The position numbers and the translations under genes are program-made. Below are positions 54,897-62,337 of a stretch of 64,000 nucleotides of DNA, piece by piece. Position 1 is the stretch's first letter. Each line of letters begins with the position of its first letter. Below the pieces are notes generated by a model. That model had not been told where the DNA came from and made no database searches. It saw only the letters and a program-made list of their open reading frames with translations. Origin of the DNA: Hyphomicrobiales bacterium (GTDB taxonomy: Bacteria > Pseudomonadota > Alphaproteobacteria > Rhizobiales > MH13); NCBI GenBank assembly GCA_017642935.1, contig JAEPOK010000001.1:1843192-1907191 (forward strand), written 5' to 3'.

Positions 54897-56203
54897 GCAG
54901 CAGCGGACAAGACCTCTGGCGGCGCGCCAAGCAGCTCATTCCAGGCGGCAACATGCTTCTTTCCAAGCGTGCCGAGATGCTTCTGCCGGAACACTGGCCA
55001 ACTTACTTCAGCCGGACGCAGGGGACCCGGGTGTGGGACCTGGACGGCAACGCCTACACCGATATGTTCCTCATGGGAGTCGGCACCAACACCCTGGGAT
55101 ACTCGCACCCTGAGGTCGACGCGGCCGTGACCAAGGTCGTGCAGAATGGCAATCTTTCGACGTTCAACGCGCCTGAAGAAGTCTGGCTCGCGGAGCGGTT
55201 GACCGACATGCATGCGTTTGCCGACATGGCGCGGTTCTGCCGCTCGGGAGGCGAGGCCAACGCGGTGGCCGTTCGCATCGCAAGGGCCGCGTCAGGACGC
55301 GACAAGGTGGCGTTCTGCGGTTACCACGGCTGGCACGATTGGTATCTCGCCGCCAATCTCGCCCAGGGTGAGACACTGGCCGGCCATCTTCTGCCAGGTC
55401 TTGAGCCCAACGGCGTTCCGCGCGAGCTCACCGGATCGGTGCGCCCGTTCGCCTACAACGACTTGGAAGCGTTCGACCGCGCCGTGTCGGATCCGCAGGT
55501 CGGCGTCATCTTCATGGAAGTCTCGCGCAATGAAGGGCCGGCCGCCGGTTTTCTGGAACATGTGCGCGACACCGCGACGCGCAAAGGGATCGTCCTGATC
55601 TTCGATGAGTGCACCAGCGGGTTCCGCGAGACTCTTGGCGGATTGCACCTGAAATATGGGGTTGAACCCGACATGGCCGTGTTCGGCAAGACGTTGGGCA
55701 ATGGCTACGCGATCACGGCAATCATCGGTTCGCGCTCCGTCATGGAGGCGGCGCAGGGCACCTTCATCTCGTCGACCTTTTGGACGGAGCGGATTGGTCC
55801 TGCTGCAGCACTGAAAACATTGGAGGTGATGGAACGCGAACGGTCATGGGACACGATCACCCAAACCGGTCACGCCATTCGCGCACGGTGGACTGCGCTC
55901 GCCGGGGAGCTTGGCTTGTCGCTTGACCATTGGGGGCTTCCAGCGCTTTGCGGATTCACCATCAAAAGCGCAAATTCCCAGGCCTACAAGACGCTGATCA
56001 CACAAGAGATGCTGAAGAAAGGCTATCTCGCCGGCAACTCCATCTACGTCTCGTTGGCCCATACGCCGGAACTGATTGACGGCTATTTTGACGAACTCCG
56101 CCCAGTCTTCGACCTGATCAGACAATGCGAAGATGGGGCGGTGAACGTCATGGACCTCCTTGACGGTCCGATTGCGCACGCTGGCTTCAAGCGGCTGAAT
56201 TGA
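54893..56203 (+). CDS. Class III aminotransferase (glutamate-1-semialdehyde aminomutase-like)
   Basis: 436-residue PLP enzyme. KQLIPGGNMLL and DGNAYTDMFLMGVGTNTLGYSHP are near HemL; CRSGGEANAVAVRIARA is the PLP-phosphate loop, IFDECTSGFRE gives the PLP Asp, and VFGKTLGNGYAI the Schiff-base Lys. Inside a glycan operon it is unlikely to serve haem synthesis. It may aminate a nonulosonic acid or its precursor. Coupled to genes on both sides (ATGA and TGATG). Confidence 0.88.
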   Translation: MSSSGQDLWRRAKQLIPGGNMLLSKRAEMLLPEHWPTYFSRTQGTRVWDLDGNAYTDMFLMGVGTNTLGYSHPEVDAAVTKVVQNGNLSTFNAPEEVWLAERLTDMHAFADMARFCRSGGEANAVAVRIARAASGRDKVAFCGYHGWHDWYLAANLAQGETLAGHLLPGLEPNGVPRELTGSVRPFAYNDLEAFDRAVSDPQVGVIFMEVSRNEGPAAGFLEHVRDTATRKGIVLIFDECTSGFRETLGGLHLKYGVEPDMAVFGKTLGNGYAITAIIGSRSVMEAAQGTFISSTFWTERIGPAAALKTLEVMERERSWDTITQTGHAIRARWTALAGELGLSLDHWGLPALCGFTIKSANSQAYKTLITQEMLKKGYLAGNSIYVSLAHTPELIDGYFDELRPVFDLIRQCEDGAVNVMDLLDGPIAHAGFKRLN

Positions 56204-56697
56204 TGGCGAGCCACATGCGAGACTATGCGTCTGCGCTTTCAGGTCCCGAACGCGGTTGGCAACTCGGCCTTGTCGAAGATGTGCCGGGAGCGACCAGAAT
56301 ACTCTACGATCTCCTCCAGGTTCGCAGTTCAGAAGCCCGCATCAGTTCTCACCACGTGCCGACGTTCGAGGAGCATGAGCAGTTCGTTAGGGGGCACCCT
56401 TATCGCGCCTGGTTTCTCGTTCGTGCGGGCGAAAACTGGGCTGGCTCGCTCTATCTGGGCAAAGACAATGCCGTTGGCCTGCACCTGGAAAAATTCGATG
56501 CCGACCTCTGTCGGTTCCTGCTGTCTCGAGTTGTCGAAACGATACCACCTTTGCCACCGATCCCATCGGTCCGGTCCAAGCATTTCATTGTGAATATCAC
56601 TCCATCCAACACCGATTTCGCCGACGTCCTGACGAGTGTGGGCGCATCCGTGGTGCAAACGACGTTTCGATTGCCTTTTAACGAGGACGGCCAATGA
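56203..56697 (+). CDS. Conserved protein of unknown function in nonulosonic-acid cassette
   Basis: 164 residues. I do not recognise a named domain with certainty. RSSEARISSHHVPTFEEH, PYRAWFLVRAGENWAGSLYLG and the proline-rich PPLPPIPSVRSKHFIVNI look conserved; the middle resembles part of a GNAT acetyltransferase, without a clear acetyl-CoA loop. It is coupled to the class III aminotransferase (TGATG) and overlaps the GNAT gene by 4 bases. An alternative start is ATG 56215. Possibly an acyltransferase or a partner of the next protein. Confidence 0.7.
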   Translation: MASHMRDYASALSGPERGWQLGLVEDVPGATRILYDLLQVRSSEARISSHHVPTFEEHEQFVRGHPYRAWFLVRAGENWAGSLYLGKDNAVGLHLEKFDADLCRFLLSRVVETIPPLPPIPSVRSKHFIVNITPSNTDFADVLTSVGASVVQTTFRLPFNEDGQ

Positions 56698-57227
56698 TCG
56701 TGCGGGCAGCCCGTGCCGATGACAGCGCGCGTTTGTTCGCGTGGCGAAACGACCCAACAACCGTTGCCATGTCGGGCACCGGCAGTCCTGTCGCTTGGCA
56801 GGACCATGCGGCCTGGTACCAAGCAGCGCTTGCGGCTACGACAAGAGCGATCTTTATCGGAGAGCAGAACGGGGTCGCGATCGGCACGGTCCGGTTCGAT
56901 GAAGCTAAGACGCGCAATGAGGCTGAGGTTTCAATCAATCTTGCCCCGGAGATACGCGGGCGTGGTATGTCTCGACCCTTGCTGAATGCCGCGATGCGTG
57001 CCTATCGCCCGGTTTCCGCCGTCTCTTTTCGAGCTCGGGTTCGCAGGGAAAATGCGGCTAGCCGCCGGCTGTTTGAACGGTGCGGTTTCAAGGAGGATGG
57101 ACTCGACGGCCAGCTCTTGAATTACGTGCGCCCAGTAGACGAAATAAGGGAAGATGATCGTCCGATTGGCATGTCTCAGCAATCGAGAAACAGCGGTCGC
57201 CCGGTCAATGAGCAACATGATGACTAG
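56694..57227 (+). CDS. pseH: GNAT N-acetyltransferase, probable PseH-type
   Basis: 177 residues. The GNAT fold is shown by ADDSARLFAWRNDPTTVAMS at the N-terminus, ISINLAPEIRGRGMSRPLL (acetyl-CoA loop RGRGMS) and RRENAASRRLFERCGF. In the Pse pathway PseH acetylates the C4 amine made by PseC. It lies between the pathway's aminotransferases and pseI, which it overlaps. The last ~25 residues are hydrophilic and poorly conserved. Confidence 0.82.
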   Translation: MIVRAARADDSARLFAWRNDPTTVAMSGTGSPVAWQDHAAWYQAALAATTRAIFIGEQNGVAIGTVRFDEAKTRNEAEVSINLAPEIRGRGMSRPLLNAAMRAYRPVSAVSFRARVRRENAASRRLFERCGFKEDGLDGQLLNYVRPVDEIREDDRPIGMSQQSRNSGRPVNEQHDD

Positions 57228-58272
57228 TCTTAAGATAGGCTCGCACGCAATCGGGCCGCACCATGCTCCGTTCGTTATTGCGGAGATGTCAGGCAATCAC
57301 AATCAATCCTTGGATCGCGCCTTTGCCTTGGTCGACGCTGCTGCGAAAGCTGGAGCGCATGCACTGAAACTGCAGACCTACACCGCCGATTCGATCACGC
57401 TCGATGTGCGCGGCGGCAGCTTTGACATCAAAGATGGCGACAGCCTGTGGAAGAACCGCAACTTGCACGACCTCTATTCTGAGGCTGCAACGCCGTGGGA
57501 TTGGCATGCGCCGATCATGGAGCGGGCGTGCGGGCATGGCATGGCCTGCTTCAGTTCACCATTTGACGAGACCGCCGTGGACTTCCTGGAAACCCTGGAC
57601 GTCCCAGCTTACAAAATCGCATCCTTCGAGAACACGCACCTGCCGCTGATCCGCAAGGCCGCAGCGACCGGCAAGCCGCTGATCATCTCGACTGGTATGG
57701 CGAGCGTGGCGGAGTTGGACGAAGCGGTCACTGCTGCTCGGACGGCTGGATGCAAAGACCTTGTGCTGTTGAAATGCACGAGCACCTACCCAGCGACGCC
57801 GGACAACACCAACATCGCGACCATCCCGCATATGCGTGAACTATTTGGCTGTCAGATCGGCCTGTCCGACCACACGATGGGCGTCGGTGTCTCGGTAGGC
57901 GCCGTTGCGCTCGGAGCAACGGTGATCGAGAAGCACTTCACGCTTGCACGCGCTGACGGCGGGGTCGACAGCGCCTTCTCGCTTGAGCCCGATGAACTGG
58001 CCGCTCTGGTCACGGAGACAGGCCGCGTCTGGCATGCCATTGGCTCGGTTCGGTATGGCCCGACGGAAGCCGAGCGTAATTCGATGCAATTCCGACGGTC
58101 TTTGTATGTCGCCCAAGACATGCGCGCAGGCGACACATTCAATGCTCGAAACCTTCGCGTTGTGCGGCCGGGCGCAGGTCTGCCGCCGAAGCTGATCGAT
58201 CACATGCTGGGCAAGACGATCACGCGTGATGCAAAAAAAGGGACGCCGTTGAGCTGGGATCTGGTCGGGTGA
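57208..58272 (+). CDS. pseI: Pseudaminic acid synthase (NeuB family paralogue 2)
   Basis: About 354 residues. Condenses phosphoenolpyruvate with the 2,4-diacetamido-altrose derivative to give pseudaminic acid. FVIAEMSGNHNQSLDRAF, ALKLQTYTADSITLD, LKCTSTYPATPDNTN, IGLSDHTMG and VIEKHFTLARADGGVDSAFS are PseI/NeuB landmarks; a SAF domain ends the protein. Three near in-frame ATGs (57208, 57217, 57220) compete; all lie inside the end of the acetyltransferase gene and none has a clear ribosome site. No PseG hydrolase gene is recognisable nearby. Confidence 0.91.
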   Translation: MSNMMTSLKIGSHAIGPHHAPFVIAEMSGNHNQSLDRAFALVDAAAKAGAHALKLQTYTADSITLDVRGGSFDIKDGDSLWKNRNLHDLYSEAATPWDWHAPIMERACGHGMACFSSPFDETAVDFLETLDVPAYKIASFENTHLPLIRKAAATGKPLIISTGMASVAELDEAVTAARTAGCKDLVLLKCTSTYPATPDNTNIATIPHMRELFGCQIGLSDHTMGVGVSVGAVALGATVIEKHFTLARADGGVDSAFSLEPDELAALVTETGRVWHAIGSVRYGPTEAERNSMQFRRSLYVAQDMRAGDTFNARNLRVVRPGAGLPPKLIDHMLGKTITRDAKKGTPLSWDLVG

Positions 58273-58337
58273 CCAGCTAACCGGTCTTCTGGAAGGAATG
58301 GTCAATCCGAACGATCCGACAGGGCTTGAAGGGGCTT

Positions 58338-59417
58338 TTATTTGGGGCCGCGTGGGGTGAAGACCGCGCGGCTTGTGCGCTGCTCAAGCTTGTCCACCGG
58401 CGTATGGAAGCGATCGCCGGGTTTGATGCGATCCAGGATGCTGTTTCCATCGGCGTCCTCGACCCTCTCCACAACCAGAGTGCCACCGCCGGCACAAACA
58501 CAGATCCAATTCGGATTGACACGAAAGACCATTCCATTCTGGAAACTGTGAAAACCGCCCTCGGCGCCATCTTGAAAGGCGCCCTTGAGGAAGACCTGCT
58601 TGTCCGCCAGAAAAGTCTTTGCTCCCTCATAAGGATCATCGAACGCGCATACAAAACGTTCCAAATCCGTGAGCGTATCTCTCCAATCTATCCAGCCATT
58701 GATCTCCGTGTTGAGGCGCGGCCAGTATGTCGAAAGGTACTCCGGCTGCGATAGACGATCTAAGTCGACAGTTTCCCGACGGATCTCTGAAAGGAATCTC
58801 GTCAGGAACTGATGGTTCCTCGCATTGTATTCCTCTTGAAAATCAGCTGGGACACGACAGGCTGCCGGATACAAGAACTCCTCGAAACGGACAATGCTTC
58901 CCGTATCGATGCCACCATCGACGAGGTGAAGAAGGCAGTACCCGAAACGCGATCCCATCATGATCTGCCAACTGAAACCGCCGGCGCCGCGATTCTGCGG
59001 CAGTCTCGCGCCGTGTAGATTGAAAAGCTGATCGTCGAAGAGGTCCTGGATGGTGTCTTTCTTGAATATCCAGGCCGCGCCGAGCGACAAACAGAACGCC
59101 TGCGTTGCATCACCCAAAAACCCTGCGACGCCTTGGTCGTTGATGCTGTCGGCCACGATGTGTCGGACGCCGTTGTCTTCAAGGAACGATCGTAGGCTCT
59201 TGTCGCCACCACCGACCGTTTCGTCTGCATGGCGCGGTGAGGTGACCACGGCAACCGGCAATCCCTCGCTCAGCGCCCATGAGACGAGCCTGGCCAGAAG
59301 GTCTCCGCCACCGAGAAGGACTAGGCGATCGATTGGGCCGATGGAGGAGTGCATGTCAATTCTCATGGCTTGAGGGCAGTGAGGCTCGAACATCAAAGGC
59401 GCATTCGGCCCGTTCAT
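58338..59417 (-). CDS. Methionyl-tRNA formyltransferase-like sugar formyltransferase
   Basis: Up to 359 residues. The formyltransferase core is seen in LFNLHGARLPQNRGAGGFSWQI with the catalytic Asn/His, and HLVDGGIDTGSIV with the Asp. The C-terminal part (TPRGPK, LVVERVEDADGN) resembles the Fmt C-terminal barrel. Such proteins put a formyl group on amino sugars using 10-formyl-tetrahydrofolate. The start is uncertain: 59417, 59366 and 59354 are possible and none has a good Shine-Dalgarno. It is read toward the end of pseI. Confidence 0.82.
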   Translation of the reverse strand: MNGPNAPLMFEPHCPQAMRIDMHSSIGPIDRLVLLGGGDLLARLVSWALSEGLPVAVVTSPRHADETVGGGDKSLRSFLEDNGVRHIVADSINDQGVAGFLGDATQAFCLSLGAAWIFKKDTIQDLFDDQLFNLHGARLPQNRGAGGFSWQIMMGSRFGYCLLHLVDGGIDTGSIVRFEEFLYPAACRVPADFQEEYNARNHQFLTRFLSEIRRETVDLDRLSQPEYLSTYWPRLNTEINGWIDWRDTLTDLERFVCAFDDPYEGAKTFLADKQVFLKGAFQDGAEGGFHSFQNGMVFRVNPNWICVCAGGGTLVVERVEDADGNSILDRIKPGDRFHTPVDKLEQRTSRAVFTPRGPK

Positions 59418-59547
59418 GGCGCAATGCGACGTCCGCCAATCGACTGACCGGCAATCCGCGTCGTGGGCGGAAGCTGGGATGGCACCAAGTGCACCGCATT
59501 CAAGACGCGGCTGAAGAAACTACACGATAATCCTGTCGCGTCGGATA

Positions 59548-59781
59548 TCAATCACCGAAGAAGAATTTCTTAATATCGCCAAGGGTTTTGATGCCCTCCA
59601 TGTCCTCATCGGACATTTTCCTGCTCGTCGCTTCCTCCAGCTCACCAATCACAGTGAACAAATCAAGACTATCCATCGGCAGCTGATCAAGGGCCGTCGC
59701 TTGCTCAACGTCACCCAGCGACGTGCCGACAGCGTTTTCAATCAATCCAACGATTTTCTTCAGATCAGAATCCGGCATCAT
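59548..59781 (-). CDS. Acyl carrier protein
   Basis: 77-residue acidic carrier protein. LDQLPMDSLDLFTVIGELEE contains the DSL motif whose Ser carries phosphopantetheine. ATG overlaps the KASIII gene stop (ATGA), so the pair is made together. It is distinct from a housekeeping AcpP, which would have DSLDTVELVM. Probably a dedicated carrier for an acyl group used in glycan decoration. Confidence 0.88.
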   Translation of the reverse strand: MMPDSDLKKIVGLIENAVGTSLGDVEQATALDQLPMDSLDLFTVIGELEEATSRKMSDEDMEGIKTLGDIKKFFFGD

Positions 59782-60719
59782 TTGACCCTCTCAACCCAGG
59801 TTATTCCCCACGACAAACCCACACCGAAGCCGGCAAGAATAGCCGTTTTCATCGCGGGGTCTGCCAGTCGCTTTTCGAGCAGGAGCGGTATCGACGAGGA
59901 GACCGCGTTGCCAATCCCTTCCAACTCAACAGGAACGGTTGCATTCGGAAGTGCCAATTTCTTTCCGATTTCCTCCACGATAATCCTGCTACCCTGGTGG
60001 AGCAGAAGCGCGTCGATTGTGTCTTCTCCAAGGTTGTTGTCGGACATGAAAGCGCGGATTTCGCTCGGCATCACCGAACGGGCAAAATTGAAAACGCCGC
60101 GGCCGTTCATGTGGATCGTTTCATTGGTCTTTATGATGGCGTCGTAAGAGCTCCCATCCGTCCCAAATCGATAGCCTCGCAGGGCCAGGGGGCCAGTTTT
60201 TTTACTCACCACCGTCGCCGCAGCGCCATCACCGAAGATCAACCGTGTCGACGAATCCTCGTGGTCCAGCCTGCTGCGGTATTGATCGGATGTAACGATG
60301 AGTGCGGTTTCGATATCGCTGGTCGCCATAATGGCCGCGGCGATCTTCAAACCATAGATGTACCCCGAGCACCCTAAACCAACATCAAAGCACATCGCGC
60401 TTGTGGGAAGTCCCAATTCCGCCTGCAAGATCGCTGAATTGTGCGGGATGCCGCCATAGTCAGGGTTCTGCGTGACGAAGATCAGCAACCCGACATGCTC
60501 AGGCGTCACATCCGCAGAAGACAAGGCATTGCTCGCGGCGCTCTTGGCCAGAACGGTTGCTGTTTCATCGATGGTGGCCTCAGCGAGCTCGAAAGCACCA
60601 AGTCGCTTTTCGACAAAGGATTCGTCCTTCCCGGCCAGGGAGGATTGCTGAACGTTGTCAACGCGGCGGCTTCCCGCAACCGACCTGATCGTGGAAATGT
60701 AGATCGGGTTCGTATCCAA
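59778..60719 (-). CDS. 3-oxoacyl-ACP synthase III family protein
   Basis: 313-residue thiolase-fold enzyme. The catalytic triad is visible: Cys in VGLGCSGYIYGL, His in LLLHQGSRI and Asn in GIGNAVSSSIP. It would condense a short acyl-CoA with malonyl-ACP. The start is TTG at 60719, directly after the TAG of the previous gene, with AGGA 9 bases ahead. Coupled to the ACP gene, it could prepare a short acyl chain, for example acetoacetyl, on that carrier. Confidence 0.89.
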   Translation of the reverse strand: MDTNPIYISTIRSVAGSRRVDNVQQSSLAGKDESFVEKRLGAFELAEATIDETATVLAKSAASNALSSADVTPEHVGLLIFVTQNPDYGGIPHNSAILQAELGLPTSAMCFDVGLGCSGYIYGLKIAAAIMATSDIETALIVTSDQYRSRLDHEDSSTRLIFGDGAAATVVSKKTGPLALRGYRFGTDGSSYDAIIKTNETIHMNGRGVFNFARSVMPSEIRAFMSDNNLGEDTIDALLLHQGSRIIVEEIGKKLALPNATVPVELEGIGNAVSSSIPLLLEKRLADPAMKTAILAGFGVGLSWGITWVERVK

Positions 60720-61328
60720 CTACTCGTGTCCTAAGAAATCTATGCGTCCAATTTCCTCATCGTCGATCAGTATCTTCGATGAGACGAAACGGCCAGCAGT
60801 GATCCGTGGGTCTTTGAGGGTGATAGTGCCGGCTGTGGACGGCAGCGGACCGTCCTTCGCCAAGCGAACAAACCACCACCTTTTGCGGGCGGGCATGGCT
60901 TGCGTGCAAAGCCGCTTCATCGCGCTCGACAAATTCTCCGCCGTCGTGAGGCTATCGACGGGGCGCAAGCTGATCCATTCGCCCTTCGGATCAATCTTGC
61001 AGTTGTCCCAGGCTTTTTCCTCCGCGTAGTCTCGATCATGGTCTGCGATGACATTGTCGGTGGGAAAAATTGCGAACCGCCGTATACCGGATTGATTGGC
61101 CAAAATCCCTGTTACGGATGCCGCCTTTTTCTCCTCGGCCGACAGGGGCTGCGCGACCTCCAGCTTGCCGATTGTCGAAAGCTGTTGGTGGAATTCAACC
61201 TTCTTTACAACCGAAGCGTCACCGAGATCCGCGGCGAAGGCATCCAGCCAAACAATGAGATCCGTCGCGTGTACATAGCGCCGCCCACCCTTGAAACTGG
61301 CAGCGACCCCAGATAATTTCGTGCTCAT
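60720..61328 (-). CDS. Protein of unknown function upstream of KASIII/ACP
   Basis: 202 residues, soluble. I recognise no domain. Charged stretches and WWFVRLAKDGPLPST, ITLKDPRITAGRFVSSKI near the C-terminus stand out. A GTG at 61337 is also in frame, but ATG 61328 has GAGG at a better distance. It heads a minus-strand operon with KASIII and ACP, so it probably works with them, perhaps in acyl transfer. Nothing in the sequence proves this. Confidence 0.65.
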   Translation of the reverse strand: MSTKLSGVAASFKGGRRYVHATDLIVWLDAFAADLGDASVVKKVEFHQQLSTIGKLEVAQPLSAEEKKAASVTGILANQSGIRRFAIFPTDNVIADHDRDYAEEKAWDNCKIDPKGEWISLRPVDSLTTAENLSSAMKRLCTQAMPARKRWWFVRLAKDGPLPSTAGTITLKDPRITAGRFVSSKILIDDEEIGRIDFLGHE

Positions 61329-61527
61329 CAAGGCCACCGCCTCGCCCTAACAAAATGTCATGTCCATCGCATAAACTTGGTTGGTCGAGTTGACAACGTC
61401 ATTCATGCGGTTCAACACCAAGCCTTCGACGCAAGGAGTCATTGCAGAAATGATCCAAGCATCAACCATCATATATTTGCGATAGTGATTTATTGTGGTC
61501 ACTTTAACTGCAAGAGGGAATTAGCAC

Positions 61528-62337
61528 ATAGCTATCTCACTTGATTATAAAGACTTGCGCCAGGCTTACATTAATTGTGGCGTCCAAAAAGGCAGAACAA
61601 TCTACGTAACTGGCAATCTGGGGCGGGTCGGGCTGCTGCACGTCAATGGTGCGGCTGACAAGGCCGCCACAATCGACGCGCACATATCGATTTTATTGGA
61701 GTTGATCGGAGAGCACGGCAATATTGCATTTCCAACCCACTCCACTGAACTTGTCGGCTCTGGGCTGGAATTCGACCCTTATTCGACGCCTACAAAGTTC
61801 ACGCTGAGCGAAGCCTTGCGCAAGGCAATTCCGCACGAGCGTCAATTCCATCCATTTCTGTCCACTTCAGTCCATGGGCCCGATGCGAAGGAACTCGTGC
61901 CACAGGGAATCTTTCCGCACTGCTTCGGTCATGGCTCACCAATGGCGCAGCTGCGTGATGCCGACTGTCTGCATGTCTCCATTGGAGAGCCTGTGCGAAA
62001 GACGATAAGTGCGGTGCATCATTGCGAACTGATCGCCGGGGTGCCCTATCGATATGTCAAGGCCTTCAATGTGGCGTGCCTGTTAGAAGGCGAGCGAAAA
62101 GAGAAAGAGTTTTTTCTCCACGTTTGGTATCGGAAAATGGACATGAAGCGTGACGGCAATCAAAAGATCACCGATCTACCGGGTATCAAAAATGCGATCA
62201 GATCGGAAAACGTCGGTCGTAGTGTGATCTCCAGTGTTCCAATTAAGACCTTCATCGATACCACACTATCGGCAATGCGCCGGGACCCTTACATCTGGCT
62301 TGCGACCAAGCCGACCATACGTCCCTGGGAAGAATAA
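61528..62337 (+). CDS. AAC(3)-family N-acetyltransferase-like protein, start codon unusual
   Basis: About 269 residues of the aminoglycoside 3-N-acetyltransferase fold. TIYVTGNLGRVGLLHVNG, IAFPTHSTEL and HPFLSTSVHG, HCFGHGSPMAQL are typical. In glycan loci such proteins acylate amino sugars rather than give drug resistance. The only conventional start codon is TTG 61555, but family-like coding continues upstream (ISLDYKDLRQAY) to an in-frame TAG at 61522. ATA 61528 lies 8 bases after AGAGGGA, so a rare AUA (or AUC 61534) start is likely. The next gene follows immediately. Confidence 0.83.
   Translation: MAISLDYKDLRQAYINCGVQKGRTIYVTGNLGRVGLLHVNGAADKAATIDAHISILLELIGEHGNIAFPTHSTELVGSGLEFDPYSTPTKFTLSEALRKAIPHERQFHPFLSTSVHGPDAKELVPQGIFPHCFGHGSPMAQLRDADCLHVSIGEPVRKTISAVHHCELIAGVPYRYVKAFNVACLLEGERKEKEFFLHVWYRKMDMKRDGNQKITDLPGIKNAIRSENVGRSVISSVPIKTFIDTTLSAMRRDPYIWLATKPTIRPWEE

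Noticed and set aside
54893-56203. hemL (haem synthesis) reading of the class III aminotransferase
   Set aside because: Coupled on both sides to nonulosonic-acid genes, so a sugar role is more likely.
61528-62337. Antibiotic resistance gene reading of the AAC(3)-like protein
   Set aside because: Position inside a glycan operon and coupling to a DUF4910 gene favour a sugar acyltransferase; no resistance context such as an integron or transposon.
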